From contig NAKE01000001.1 of assembly GCA_008680965.1 (NCBI GenBank), positions 1,984,001 through 2,048,000 of the forward strand: a DNA stretch of 64,000 nt, read 5' to 3'. The translations under genes and the position numbers were made by a program. The notes below the pieces were generated by a model that did not search any database, was not told the origin of the DNA, and saw nothing but the letters and a program-made list of their open reading frames with translations. Positions 50,663 through 60,161 of this stretch are shown piece by piece. Origin of the DNA: Collinsella aerofaciens (GTDB lineage: Bacteria; Actinomycetota; Coriobacteriia; Coriobacteriales; Coriobacteriaceae). Position 1 is the first letter of the stretch, and every line of letters starts with the position of its first letter.

Positions 50663-52438
50663 ATGGCCGCCTTGTTCACGACCCCCAAGCGCAATGACAA
50701 AACCTCTGGAGCCCATTTTGTCGAGCCCGACGTGTGCCGTCGCACGCTGCTCGCACACGGCAGCTGGCGCCGCGTGACGCGCCGCATCGTCTGCGGCCTG
50801 GCCTGCGCGCTCACGGTGAGCTCGCTGCTCATGCCGAGCGTCTCGCTCGCGGCCGAGTGGATGGACGTCGGCGGCGTCCGCCACGAAGCGGCCGCGGGGC
50901 CCGCGGGAGACGCCGCCGGCACCTGGGCCTGGGACGGCGCCGACGATATGAAGCTCAACGGCTATAACGGCGGCGCGATCGAGGCAGCGGGCAAGCTCAA
51001 CGTGAGCTACGAGGGCGACAACATCGTCACTAACGGCGACGGCCGCGGCATCAAGGTTAAGGATGGCGCGAACGAGAACGCCGAGCTTAATATTCAGGGC
51101 GACGCGTCCAGCACGCTCAACGTGACATCTTCTCGTGACGCCATCACTTCCGTCGGCAGCATCAACATCGACGGCGCTGGCACTGTCAACGCCACGAGCA
51201 CCGAGCACGATGCCATCGATGCCGGGGGCGATGTCACCATCAAGGGCTCGGGAAACGTTAACGCCACGGGCGATTCGGATGGCATCAGGGCCGACGGCAA
51301 CATCACGATCGACAACAGCGGAACCGTCACCGCCAAGGCCACCGAGGATCAGGGTATCGATGCTAACGAGAACCTCATCATAAAGGGCGGCGGCAAGGTA
51401 GAGGCAAGCTCTATCAAAGACAATGCGATTTGGGCCGACGGCAACATCGAGATCTCGGGTGGCAGCCAGGTCAAGGCAAGCTCCGAGGAAGACGCCGCCA
51501 TCGACGGTAAAAACAGCCTCACGGTCACGAACGCTTCCCTCAACGCAAGTGGCGTTGGGTATGGCATCTATGTCTACAAGGGCATCACGTTCGATGGCGC
51601 AACCGTAACGGTCCGTGCAAGTGCAGGGAACGATGAAGCCAGCGCCCTCTTCACCGACGAGGACGACATCGTCATCAAGAACGGCTCGATCGTGGATGCG
51701 TTCGCAGAAGGCCAGTTCTCGACCGCAATCTCCACCAGAAACTACTACCCCAACGAAGCGGGTGGTCACATCTACATTAGTGACTCCGTTGTCAAGGCTA
51801 TAGCCCGCTATGTCGAGTCCGGTAGCGACGGCCCCGATCACTACAGCAACGACCAAAGTGGCGCGGTCATTCCCGAGCATAGGGGCGTGAACATCGGCAT
51901 CTTTGCCCGGACCAAGGAGGACATCACGCCCGCGACCATCTCGATTGTCCGCAGTAAGGTCACAGCTGAGGGAGACACGGCGGCAATCTTCGCCCTTGCC
52001 GTGAGCGCGGACGGCGAGACAATCGGCACCATCGAGATCGAAGGCGCTCCCATCCAGACGCCCACAGGCGGCAAGATCATTGGCTATCGCAACAAGGAAG
52101 AACTCGATGACGGCATCTTCTACGTGGTAGGTCAAACCATCGACACGGGCGACGCTGTGATCGACTCCCCCTATAACGAAGCTGTCGCCAAGAGCACGGT
52201 CATCGCGCCTCCCGAGGAGATCAAACCCGAGGAGAAGCCAGGCGAGACCAAGCCCGAGGGTTCCAAGTCCGAGGGCACGAAGACGACCAAGACCGTTGCA
52301 GTTGCAGCCACGGGAGCCAAGATCGCCGGCAAACTCGCAGCAACCGGCGACGCCTCGAGCGCAGCCATCGTGGCAGCCGCCCTTGCGGGAACAGCCGCCA
52401 TCGCCGCGGGCGCCGTGGTGAGCCGCAAGCGCTCGTAA
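50663..52438 (+). CDS. Wall-anchored beta-helix surface protein, copy 1
   Basis: A 591-residue exported protein. The N-terminal 60 residues end in a signal peptide (RRVTRRIVCGLACALTVSSL, cleavage near SLAAEW). Residues about 100-330 are a parallel beta-helix of about 21-residue rungs (NINIDGAGTVNATST, DVTIKGSGNVNATG, NITIDNSGTVTAKA), as in pectate-lyase-like carbohydrate-binding proteins. A Lys/Glu/Pro-rich stalk precedes LAATGD, a hydrophobic helix and RKRS, the LAxTG sorting signal of class E sortases. The start at 50663 has ggag upstream. It is paralogous to the next gene. Adhesion or glycan binding is the likely role. Confidence 0.85.
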   Translation: MAALFTTPKRNDKTSGAHFVEPDVCRRTLLAHGSWRRVTRRIVCGLACALTVSSLLMPSVSLAAEWMDVGGVRHEAAAGPAGDAAGTWAWDGADDMKLNGYNGGAIEAAGKLNVSYEGDNIVTNGDGRGIKVKDGANENAELNIQGDASSTLNVTSSRDAITSVGSINIDGAGTVNATSTEHDAIDAGGDVTIKGSGNVNATGDSDGIRADGNITIDNSGTVTAKATEDQGIDANENLIIKGGGKVEASSIKDNAIWADGNIEISGGSQVKASSEEDAAIDGKNSLTVTNASLNASGVGYGIYVYKGITFDGATVTVRASAGNDEASALFTDEDDIVIKNGSIVDAFAEGQFSTAISTRNYYPNEAGGHIYISDSVVKAIARYVESGSDGPDHYSNDQSGAVIPEHRGVNIGIFARTKEDITPATISIVRSKVTAEGDTAAIFALAVSADGETIGTIEIEGAPIQTPTGGKIIGYRNKEELDDGIFYVVGQTIDTGDAVIDSPYNEAVAKSTVIAPPEEIKPEEKPGETKPEGSKSEGTKTTKTVAVAATGAKIAGKLAATGDASSAAIVAAALAGTAAIAAGAVVSRKRS

Positions 52439-52460
52439 ACACTTTTTCGCACGGGACGGG

Positions 52461-52505
52461 TGGATCGCGGCCCTTGCCTTCCTCGTCTACTTCTTCGTAG
52501 CGTAA
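52461..52505 (+). pseudogene. Duplicated 3' fragment of the purine permease gene
   Basis: The 45 bases repeat the end of the permease gene (50410-50454), still encoding WIAALAFLVYFFVA and a stop, with three silent changes. The copied terminator follows. It marks the left edge of the tandem duplication, offset 2051 bases. Confidence 0.9.
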
Positions 52506-52533
52506 GGGCAAGGCTGCAAAAGCTGAACAATAA

Positions 52534-52570
52534 AGCGCGGAGTCGCCATGCGGCCCCGCGCTTTTCTTTT
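52534..52570 (+). terminator. Duplicated copy of the permease terminator
   Basis: AGCGCGGAGTCGC (52534-52546) with GCGGCCCCGCGCT and a TTTCTTTT tract. It now terminates transcription from the first wall-protein gene. Confidence 0.85.
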
Positions 52571-52709
52571 AGCGCCGGTCCCTGCGCCGGCGTGCGGCCT
52601 ATTTCTCCCCAATTTTGGCCATTTTGCCCTCCAAACGGCACTACCGCCGGCAACATCCAGCAGATACGCTGAATCTAGTCGTATAGGCCCTATGAGAACG
52701 GGAGCAACC

Positions 52710-54494
52710 ATGGCAGCCTTGTTCACGACCCCCAAACGCAATGACACTACCGCCGGAACCCATGTTGCCGAACCCGACGTTCGCCATCGCATAGGACTCG
52801 CGCACGGCAGCTGGCGCCGCGTGACGCGCCGCATCGTCGTGGGCGCCGTGTGCGCGCTCACGGTGAGCTCGCTGCTCATGCCGAGCGTCTCGCTCGCAGC
52901 GGAATGGGTCAAGGTCGGCGGCAACAAGTACAACACCGCGGCGAGCGACGAGGCCGGTACCTGGTCGTGGAACGGCGCCGACGACTTGAAGCTCAACAAC
53001 TATAACGGCGGCGAGATCCAGGCCGCAGGCAAGCTCAACGTGAATTACTCGGGAACCAACATCGTCACTGCCGAATGGATCGAAAGCATCAACGTTTCTC
53101 ATGGCACTAACGAGAATGCCGAGCTCAATATCCAAGGCGACGAGGGCGGCACGCTCAGCGTGACATCTACTGAGGACGCTATCCTCTCCACGGGTAATAT
53201 CAACATCGACGGAGCCGGATCCGTCAACGCCACGAGCACTGGGTTTGATGCCATCAATGCCGGAGGTGATCTCGCTATCAAAGGTTCGGGCAACGTCAAC
53301 GCCACGGGTGCATCGGATGGCATCAGGGCAAACGGCAATATCACGATTGACGACAGCGGAGCCGTCACCGCCAGGGCTACCAAGGACAAGGGTATTGGAG
53401 CCGACAAGAACCTCACCATCAAGGGTGGCGGGACGGTCGAGGCAAGCTCAGCCGATGGTGAGGCCCTTTGGAGCGGCGGCAATATCAACATCTCGGACGG
53501 CGGCCAGGTCAAGGCAAGCTCCGAGAAAGACGCTGCCGTCGAGGCCAAGGGCAGCCTCGCAGCCACAAACGCCTCCCTCAACGTAAACGGTGTTGAATAT
53601 GGCGTCTATGCCCACAAGGGCATCACCCTCGATCATGCAAACGTGACGGTCCGTGCAAGTAAAGGCAGATACGGTGGCGCCAACGCCCTCTTCACCTACC
53701 AGGACGACATCGTCGTCAAGAACGGCTCCACCGTGGACGCGTTTGCGGAAGGCGAGGTTTCGGCTGCATTCTCCACCAGAAACGATCGACCCAACGAGAA
53801 GGGCGGCCACATCTACATCAGCGACTCCGTTGTCAAGGCCATAGCCCGCTATGTCGAGAACGGCGACGGCCCCATCCCCTACAGCGAAAACCAAGATGGC
53901 GAGACGAGGCGCGAACCCCAAGGCGAGAACATCGGCATCATCGCCCAGACCAGCGAGGGCGTCACACCCGCAGTCATCTCGATCATCCGCAGCAAGGTAA
54001 CGGCCGAAGGAGATACAGCGGCAATCTTTGCCCGTGCCATGAGCGCTGACGGCAAGACAATCGGCACCATCAAGATTGAGAACGCCGCCATCCAGACGCC
54101 CGAAGGCGGCAAGATCATTGACTATCGCAAGCTCCGTGACGGCATCTACGAGGCAGGCCAAGCCATCGGCACGGGCGACGCCACGGTCGACTCCCTCTAT
54201 ATCAAAGCAGTCGCCAAAAGTACGACCATCGCACCTCCCGAGGTATCCAAGCCGGAAGACCCCAAGCCCGACGAGACCAAGCCCGCAGAAAGCAAGCCCG
54301 CGGAGTCCAAGCAGAACCCCAAGCCTGAGGGCTCAAAGCCGACCAAGGCCGTTGCGGCTTCAACCACGAAAGCCAAGACTACCGGCGTGCTCGCGGCAAC
54401 CGGCGACACCTCGGGTGCGGCCATCGTGGCAACCGTCCTTGCGGGAACAGCCGCTATCGCCGCAGGCACCATGGCGAGCCGTAAGCGTTCTTAG
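52710..54494 (+). CDS. Wall-anchored beta-helix surface protein, copy 2
   Basis: A 594-residue tandem paralogue of the gene at 50663, with the same signal peptide, beta-helix rungs (NINIDGAGSVNATST, DLAIKGSGNVNATG, NITIDDSGAVTARA), stalk and LAATGD sorting signal with RKRS tail. The two proteins are near-identical in the signal peptide and parts of the helix but differ in the stalk (extra PKPDETKPAESK repeats) and in many exposed residues. The upstream region is copied as well, so regulation is probably shared. The start follows gggagc. Confidence 0.85.
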   Translation: MAALFTTPKRNDTTAGTHVAEPDVRHRIGLAHGSWRRVTRRIVVGAVCALTVSSLLMPSVSLAAEWVKVGGNKYNTAASDEAGTWSWNGADDLKLNNYNGGEIQAAGKLNVNYSGTNIVTAEWIESINVSHGTNENAELNIQGDEGGTLSVTSTEDAILSTGNINIDGAGSVNATSTGFDAINAGGDLAIKGSGNVNATGASDGIRANGNITIDDSGAVTARATKDKGIGADKNLTIKGGGTVEASSADGEALWSGGNINISDGGQVKASSEKDAAVEAKGSLAATNASLNVNGVEYGVYAHKGITLDHANVTVRASKGRYGGANALFTYQDDIVVKNGSTVDAFAEGEVSAAFSTRNDRPNEKGGHIYISDSVVKAIARYVENGDGPIPYSENQDGETRREPQGENIGIIAQTSEGVTPAVISIIRSKVTAEGDTAAIFARAMSADGKTIGTIKIENAAIQTPEGGKIIDYRKLRDGIYEAGQAIGTGDATVDSLYIKAVAKSTTIAPPEVSKPEDPKPDETKPAESKPAESKQNPKPEGSKPTKAVAASTTKAKTTGVLAATGDTSGAAIVATVLAGTAAIAAGTMASRKRS

Positions 54495-54551
54495 ACGCCT
54501 CTGCGCACATGGCAGCTCCCGCGAAGGCCCCGAGCCCCGGCACCGTTTAAC

Positions 54552-54589
54552 AACGCCACCGCCGAGCTCCCCTCCGGCGGTGGCGTTTT
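54552..54589 (+). terminator. Terminator after the second wall-protein gene
   Basis: AACGCCACCGCCG (54552-54564) and CGGCGGTGGCGTT (54575-54587) are perfect 13-bp arms followed by TTTT. Confidence 0.85.
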
Positions 54590-54701
54590 CCATATGCGTC
54601 CGCAGGGGATGCACGAGATTGTCTTTGGTCTAGCCCAACCGGCATACGCTGGCGTGCGACAATTGGGGCTGCCGATATCACAACACTGAGAGAAGCCCGT
54701 C

Positions 54702-55367
54702 ATGGAAGCGCATCAAAAGCAGATAACCGTTTATTCGAATCATACGGAAAGCGCGCCTGTCATCTACCTTCCTGTGGTCGTGGGCGACGGCAGCGAGGTT
54801 TATAAGTGTTGCCGAGAGCTCGACTGTCCGCCATTCGCCCTCGTCACCATTGGCGGGCTCGATTGGAATCGCGAGCTGAGCCCCTGGGCATGCGACGGGA
54901 CCGTACGCGATGCCGAGCCTTTCGGCGGCCAAGCTGCCGATTTTCTTGATGAGCTGCTGAATCAGATAATCCCCCAGGTCGAGTCGTCGCTTCCTCAGCC
55001 GCCCACCCGGCGCGGCATTGCCGGTTACTCGCTCGCGGGCCTCTTCGCACTCTGGTCCCTCTGGCAAACCGACGCCTTTGACCGCGCCGCGAGCGCATCG
55101 GGGTCGCTATGGTTTCCCGACTTTGTCGACCGTGCCAGCACGGCCCCTTTTGCCGGCAGCCCGCAAGCCGTCTACCTGTCACTCGGCAAAAAGGAAACCA
55201 AGACGCCCAACCGCATGATGCGGCATGTACTCGACGACACACGCGCGATGGAAGCGTTGCTCGTCGAGCGCGGCATTCCAACAACGCTGGAGCTCAACCC
55301 CGGCAATCACTTTGCCCAAACCGACTTACGCATGGCCCGCGGCATCCACTGGATACTGACACATTAA
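54702..55367 (+). CDS. Esterase-like alpha/beta hydrolase
   Basis: A 221-residue alpha/beta hydrolase of the putative esterase (enterochelin esterase/IroE-like) group. The nucleophile elbow is GYSLAG (Ser110), in the context RRGIAGYSLAGLFALW, and the catalytic His is likely in PGNHFAQTD near the end. There is no signal peptide, so it is cytoplasmic. It is monocistronic, with a hairpin terminator directly after the stop. The substrate is unknown. Confidence 0.85.
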   Translation: MEAHQKQITVYSNHTESAPVIYLPVVVGDGSEVYKCCRELDCPPFALVTIGGLDWNRELSPWACDGTVRDAEPFGGQAADFLDELLNQIIPQVESSLPQPPTRRGIAGYSLAGLFALWSLWQTDAFDRAASASGSLWFPDFVDRASTAPFAGSPQAVYLSLGKKETKTPNRMMRHVLDDTRAMEALLVERGIPTTLELNPGNHFAQTDLRMARGIHWILTH

Positions 55368-55369
55368 AA

Positions 55370-55403
55370 ATGGTGCCCACACGCATATACGCATGGGCAC
55401 CAT
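55370..55403. terminator. Bidirectional terminator between esterase and uracil permease
   Basis: ATGGTGCCCA (55370-55379) and TGGGCACCAT (55394-55403) are perfect arms, with A-runs before and T-runs after, between convergent genes. Confidence 0.85.
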
Positions 55404-55428
55404 ATCTTGTTTTAGCTGAACGCAGCTG

Positions 55429-56763
55429 CTACTCAGCAGCCTCCTCAAGCTCGGAGACATCAAACTCAAAGTCGTTACCCGGCAGGATGGCGTTGAGCAC
55501 AATGCCCACCAGTGAGCCCACGGCAATGCCGGACAGCGAAATCGTCACGCCGCCGAGCTCCAACACGATGGCGCCGGCGGTGCTGTACGCGATGCCGAGC
55601 GAAAGCACGAGCACCAGCGCGGCAACCAGCACGTTGCGGTTGTTCTGGAAATCGACCTGGTTCTCGATGAGGTTGCGGACGCCCACAGCGCTGATCATGC
55701 CGTAGAGCACGAGCGACACACCGCCGATCACACACGCCGGCATGGCCGCAATGACAGCCGCGAACTTGGGGCAGAACGAAAGCACGATGGCGCAACACGC
55801 GGCAATGCGAATTACGCGCGGGTCGAACACGCGCGTCAGGGCGAGCACGCCGGTGTTCTCACCATACGTAGTGTTGGCCGGAGCGCCAAAGAGCGAAGCC
55901 AGAATCGTGGCAAGGCCGTCGCCGAGCAGCGTGCGATGCAGACCGGGATCGGCAATGTAGTTGCACTCGCAAGTCGAACCGATAGCAGAGATATCGCCGA
56001 TATGCTCGATCATGGTCGCGAAGGCCAGCGGCATGATGGTGATGATGGCCGTCGTGGCAAGACCGCTATCGAACTGCGGCCCAAAGAGTGCAAACACGGT
56101 GTTGTCCCACACGATGGGCAGACCGACCCACGGAGCGGCGGCAACGCCCGAGAAATCAACCTCGCCGAGCGCAGCCGCAACGGCATAGCTCACCACAACG
56201 CCCAGCAAAATCGGCACGATCTTGACCATGCCACGGCCCCAGATGTTGCAGATGACGATAACGGCAACGCCAATGACAGCCACAAGCCAGTTGGTCTGGC
56301 AGTTAGCAATAGCGGAACTTGCCAGGATCAAGCCGATGGAAATGACGATGGGGCCAGTCACCACCGGCGGAAAGAAACGCATGACACGCTTGGCGCCAAA
56401 CGCGCGGAAGAGCGCCGCCAGCACCGGATAGAGCAGACCGGCACAAGCTACGCCCAGGCAGGCGTAGGGCAAAAGCTCGGTCTCGCCGTTGGGCGCGATT
56501 GCGGCATAACCGGCAATAAAGGCAAACGATGAGCCCAAAAATGCCGGCACCTTACCGCGCGACAGGAAGTGGAACAGCAGCGTGCCCAAGCCGGCAAACA
56601 AAAGCGTTGCCGATACCGAGAGGCCGGTGAGCACGGGCACCAGCACGGTGGCGCCAAACATGGCAAACAGGTGCTGTAGGCCGAGCAGAAACATGCGCGG
56701 GCGGCCGAGCGACGATGCGTCGTAGATGGCATCGCTGACGGCGGGCGTCGAGGACTGGGACAT
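55429..56763 (-). CDS. uraA: Uracil-xanthine (NCS2) permease, UraA-like
   Basis: A 444-residue NCS2 permease. GLQHLFAMFGATVLVP opens the transporter, EHIGDISAIG holds the substrate-binding Glu of helix 8, and PANTTYGENTGVLALT is the uracil-type helix 10 motif. About 14 hydrophobic segments are visible. It imports uracil with protons. A GAAAGGAC site precedes the start. It lies 122 bases downstream of the MetE-like gene on the same strand. Xanthine specificity is less likely but possible. Confidence 0.9.
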   Translation of the reverse strand: MSQSSTPAVSDAIYDASSLGRPRMFLLGLQHLFAMFGATVLVPVLTGLSVSATLLFAGLGTLLFHFLSRGKVPAFLGSSFAFIAGYAAIAPNGETELLPYACLGVACAGLLYPVLAALFRAFGAKRVMRFFPPVVTGPIVISIGLILASSAIANCQTNWLVAVIGVAVIVICNIWGRGMVKIVPILLGVVVSYAVAAALGEVDFSGVAAAPWVGLPIVWDNTVFALFGPQFDSGLATTAIITIMPLAFATMIEHIGDISAIGSTCECNYIADPGLHRTLLGDGLATILASLFGAPANTTYGENTGVLALTRVFDPRVIRIAACCAIVLSFCPKFAAVIAAMPACVIGGVSLVLYGMISAVGVRNLIENQVDFQNNRNVLVAALVLVLSLGIAYSTAGAIVLELGGVTISLSGIAVGSLVGIVLNAILPGNDFEFDVSELEEAAE

Positions 56764-56885
56764 GGATGTCCTTTCGAATGGAAGGGCGATCAGGCATATC
56801 GGATAACCTGCCCGAACGATACGATCCGAACCATTGTACGCGATACACTATGCCTCGCACGCGCCGCCACCTGCAAACACTAGCG

Positions 56886-58019
56886 CTATTTCCAAACGCG
56901 CTCGGCAATGCGCTTGACCAGCGCGATCTTTGCCCATTGCTCATCCTCGGTCAGCTTGTTGCCAATCTCGCAGCTGGCAAAGCCGCACTGAGGCGACAGA
57001 TACAGGTTCTCGAGCGGAACATACTTTGCAGCCTCGTGAATACGCTCGACGATAACATCCTCGTTCTCGAGCTCTGCCGCCTTGGTGGTTACCAAGCCCA
57101 GCACGACCTTCTTGCCCGGGGCAACGTACTTGAGCGGCTCAAAACCGCCGGCGCGCGGCGTATCGAACTCCAGGTAAAATGCATCGACATCCTCGTTTGC
57201 GAACAGGTACGGCGCGATGGGGTCATAGCCGCCCTCGAAGGCATAGGTGGAGTGGTAGTTGCCGCGGCACACATGCGTGTTGATGACCAGATCGTCGGGC
57301 TTGTCCGCGATGGCGGCATTGTTGAGCGCCACGCCCAGCTCGCTTACCTTTTGCAGGTCGACCGGGCTCATGCCGGTTTTGGCGACAAAATCGGTGTCGC
57401 AGTAGATGCCCCAGGTGCAGTCATCAAACTGGATGTTGCGGCAGCCTGCTGCGTACAGGTCGGCGATCACCGTGCGATAAGCGGCTGCGATGGCGTCGGC
57501 AAGTTCCTCATCGGTCTTATAGACAGCGCGCAGGCTCTCCTGCTGGCCGTCGCAGCGGTCGAGCGTGACTTCGGAGAACGTCTGGATCGGCGCCGGAATG
57601 GTTTGCCGCGCGACCTGGCCCTCCCCCTCGAGCACCTTGACAAATTTAAAGTGTTCGACGAACGGATGGTTCTCGCCGCTAATGGGGCCGGTTACCACGG
57701 CGGTGTCGGCTGTGGTCTCCTCGTCGTGGAACATATAACCCGTACGCGAGGTACGGCGTTCAATGCCGTTAAGGCCCCACATAAAATCGAGGTGCCAGTA
57801 GCTGCGGCGAAACTCACCATCGGTGATGACCTGCAGGCCGGCGGCCTTCTGCTTTGCCACCAAATCGCGAATGGCATCGTCCTCGACGGCCTTAAGGCCG
57901 TCGTCATCAAGCGTGCCCGCGGCGTAGGCGGCACGGGCGTCCTTCACGGCCTGAGGACGAAGAAAACTGCCGACGATATCGGCGCGAAACGGCGCGTTCG
58001 GTTGAATCGAAGTGCTCAT
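56886..58019 (-). CDS. MetE C-terminal-like methyltransferase (YxjG/YxjH family)
   Basis: A 377-residue protein of the vitamin B12-independent methionine synthase C-terminal barrel family, the stand-alone YxjG/YxjH type. Recognisable are VGSFLRP, ITDGEFRRSYW, IQFDDCTWG, NTHVCRGNYHS (His and Cys of the zinc site), FYLEFDTPRAGGFEPL and LSPQCGFAS (second Cys ligand). It probably methylates homocysteine or a related thiol. An AAAGGGAG site precedes the ATG. A LysR gene and a LysR-box-like palindrome lie immediately upstream. Confidence 0.87.
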   Translation of the reverse strand: MSTSIQPNAPFRADIVGSFLRPQAVKDARAAYAAGTLDDDGLKAVEDDAIRDLVAKQKAAGLQVITDGEFRRSYWHLDFMWGLNGIERRTSRTGYMFHDEETTADTAVVTGPISGENHPFVEHFKFVKVLEGEGQVARQTIPAPIQTFSEVTLDRCDGQQESLRAVYKTDEELADAIAAAYRTVIADLYAAGCRNIQFDDCTWGIYCDTDFVAKTGMSPVDLQKVSELGVALNNAAIADKPDDLVINTHVCRGNYHSTYAFEGGYDPIAPYLFANEDVDAFYLEFDTPRAGGFEPLKYVAPGKKVVLGLVTTKAAELENEDVIVERIHEAAKYVPLENLYLSPQCGFASCEIGNKLTEDEQWAKIALVKRIAERVWK

Positions 58020-58105
58020 AGATATCTCCCTTTGAATTGGTTGCTTTACTGGGACAGAGTATGAGCGCTCCTATGGCCATCGTATAATATATGTTTATAA
58101 CAGTT

Positions 58106-58128
58106 TGATATAGATGCTTCCTATATCA
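58106..58128. promoter_or_regulatory. Candidate LysR operator upstream of the MetE-like gene
   Basis: TGATATAG (58106-58113) and CTATATCA (58121-58128) form a perfect palindrome with a 7-base spacer. AT-rich sequence with a TATTAT-type -10 follows toward the MetE-like gene on the minus strand. Confidence 0.55.
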
Positions 58129-58174
58129 GTTTGGGCTGCCTTAAAGAGATTTGACCTGTGCAGAACGCAGCAGC

Positions 58175-59071
58175 CTAGATATGTTGGCGGATCGCGTCGA
58201 TATAGGCCCGACCGTAGCGCGTGAGCGTCGTATTTTTGCGCGTGATGATGCCGATCTCCATGTACTCGTCCACATCGAGCGGAATGGAGATAATACCCGG
58301 CCCGTTGAGCTCGTGGCTGATCACGCCCGAACACACCGTGTAGCCGTTGAGGCCCATGGCCAGGTTGAACAACGTCGCGCGATCGCGCACGCGGATGTTC
58401 TTGCGGCGCTCAAACGTCGAGGTCAGTTCCTCGGAATAGTAAAACGAGTTGTAGCTGCCCTGTTCGTAGGACAGGAAGGGATAGTCCTCCAGGTCCTCGA
58501 GCGTCACGCTGGAGCGGCCCGCCAGCGGATGGTCGGCGCACACAAAAACGTGCGGCGTGGCGCAGAAGAGCTCTTCGAACACGAGCTCGTTGGCCGCCAG
58601 CATGCGCTCGATGACCTCGCGATTGTGCTCGGACAAGTACAAGATGCCTAGTTCGCTTTTCATATGCGCGACGTCCTCGATAATCTCGTGAGTCTGCTCC
58701 TCGCGCAGGGTAAAGTCGTAGCGCGCGGCATCGAACTCACGGATCACATCGACAAACGCGTTGACGGCAAAGGAATAATGCTGGCAGCTCACACTAAAGT
58801 GCGGCACCTGCTCGGACTCGCCCTTGTACTTGCCTTCGAGCAGATCCGCCTGGTCGAGCACCTGGCGCGCGTAGCCCAAGAAGGTCTCGCCCTCCTCGGA
58901 CACAATGACACCCTTGTTGGTGCGCTCAAAGATGTGCACACCCATCTCGTTTTCGAGATCGCGGATCGACGCAGTAATCGAAGGCTGCGACACAAAAAGC
59001 CGGCGCGAGGCCTCGGTGATGCTGCCGCATTCGGCAACTTTGACGACATACCTGAGCTGCTGAAGCTTCAT
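58175..59071 (-). CDS. LysR-family regulator (CysB/MetR/CynR-like)
   Basis: A 298-residue LysR protein beginning MKLQQLRYVVKVAECGSITEASR with the HTH to about residue 62. The effector domain (FSVSCQHYSFAVNAFVDVIRE) resembles sulfur or methionine regulators such as CmbR/MtaR, which often activate methionine genes. It lies upstream of the MetE-like gene on the same strand with a palindrome between, so regulation of that gene is likely. An AGGGAGAAAG site precedes the start, 10 bases after the HAD gene stop. Effector unknown. Confidence 0.87.
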   Translation of the reverse strand: MKLQQLRYVVKVAECGSITEASRRLFVSQPSITASIRDLENEMGVHIFERTNKGVIVSEEGETFLGYARQVLDQADLLEGKYKGESEQVPHFSVSCQHYSFAVNAFVDVIREFDAARYDFTLREEQTHEIIEDVAHMKSELGILYLSEHNREVIERMLAANELVFEELFCATPHVFVCADHPLAGRSSVTLEDLEDYPFLSYEQGSYNSFYYSEELTSTFERRKNIRVRDRATLFNLAMGLNGYTVCSGVISHELNGPGIISIPLDVDEYMEIGIITRKNTTLTRYGRAYIDAIRQHI

Positions 59072-59081
59072 AGCTTTCTCC

Positions 59082-59990
59082 CTAGACGTTCGTGACGTCG
59101 AAACCCGTCGCATCCATCTGACGCATAAACGGCGGCATCTCCCCCGTCGCCGCACAGGCAGCAATCTGATGCAGAGCCCCGGCAACCGCATCGTCTGCCG
59201 CAGCGCCGATATGCCAGCGCGCGGCAGCCGTGACAGCCTCGTTGGCATTGGCGACTGCAACGGAGTTGGGAACGGCATCGATCATGGGCAGGTCGTTATC
59301 GGAATCTCCGAATGCGGCCACCTCGTCGGGCGTCAGGCCCAAAGCGCGCGCCAACTCCAGCGCAGCGCAGCCCTTATCCCAACCAGCCGGAAGGATGTCA
59401 AACAGGCGCACGCGGTTGTTGGGAAACACGAGCGAGAGTTCCGGCACCTCAACGGCAATGCGCTCGCGCAGCTCAGCGAGCTCTTCGCGCGAGCGGGCGC
59501 TCCAGATATTCGCCTTGTATACCGGGGCATCATCGACAACAGGACGGCACGGGGCCTCTTCGCCCTTGAGCCACGCGTTGCCGCCCGACTCCATGGCGCG
59601 GCGCACGCGCTCGGGGTCGCTCGTCACGCAATAGGCATCGTTATCCCAAAAGTCGTCACCCAGGCTGTAGACCTTCAGATACGTATCGTCGGTCTCTTGC
59701 TCCAAGTAGTCAGCCAAGCGCATAAGGGCGGCGTTGTCGGTCGCATGCGAGGCTACCACCTCACCGTCCACAAACATCACCTGGCCGTTACAGAACGCGC
59801 CAGTCGAAAAACACTCGGAACGATTTTTGAACATCCAGCCCATCGCGGACGGTTGACGACCCGAAACCGGACCAAAGTGCAGGCCCGCCGCCTGCATGGC
59901 ATGAATACCCTCAATGGCGTAGTCACTGGCGCCGTCATGTCCAGCCGGAATCAGCGTATCGTCCATATCGGTCAGCACAAGTTTGATCAT
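59082..59990 (-). CDS. Cof-type HAD-superfamily phosphatase
   Basis: A 302-residue HAD hydrolase of the Cof/type IIB group. Motif I DMDDTLIPA (nucleophile Asp7), motif II VSGRQ (Ser in GPVSGR), motif III Lys in GWDKGCAALELA, and motif IV FGDSDNDLPM are all present. Such enzymes dephosphorylate sugar phosphates, PLP or FMN. The gene precedes the LysR gene by 10 bases, so they may be cotranscribed. A GGGGGAC site precedes the ATG. Confidence 0.9.
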   Translation of the reverse strand: MIKLVLTDMDDTLIPAGHDGASDYAIEGIHAMQAAGLHFGPVSGRQPSAMGWMFKNRSECFSTGAFCNGQVMFVDGEVVASHATDNAALMRLADYLEQETDDTYLKVYSLGDDFWDNDAYCVTSDPERVRRAMESGGNAWLKGEEAPCRPVVDDAPVYKANIWSARSREELAELRERIAVEVPELSLVFPNNRVRLFDILPAGWDKGCAALELARALGLTPDEVAAFGDSDNDLPMIDAVPNSVAVANANEAVTAAARWHIGAAADDAVAGALHQIAACAATGEMPPFMRQMDATGFDVTNV

Positions 59991-60049
59991 AGAGTCCCCC
60001 AGTCATTTTCACCGTAACCATTGTAACGGTGCGCTAGTATAGGGAACAA

Positions 60050-60155
60050 CAGATTCGATGCGGGAGTGCCGGCGGTGCAAACCACAAGGCTGAGAGGGCA
60101 TGGGGCCCAATCCTTTGAACCTGTCAGTTAATGCTGGCGTAGGGAGCATGCCGCC
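60050..60155 (+). promoter_or_regulatory. TPP riboswitch
   Basis: Highly conserved TPP aptamer parts are present in order: GGGAGTGCC, GGCTGAGAGGG (pyrimidine-sensing CUGAGA), CCTTTGAACCTG (pyrophosphate arm) and AATGCTGGCGTAGGGA. It lies upstream of thiM and is followed by a rho-independent terminator, so TPP should switch the operon off by premature termination. Confidence 0.95.
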
Positions 60156-60161
60156 TTTACA

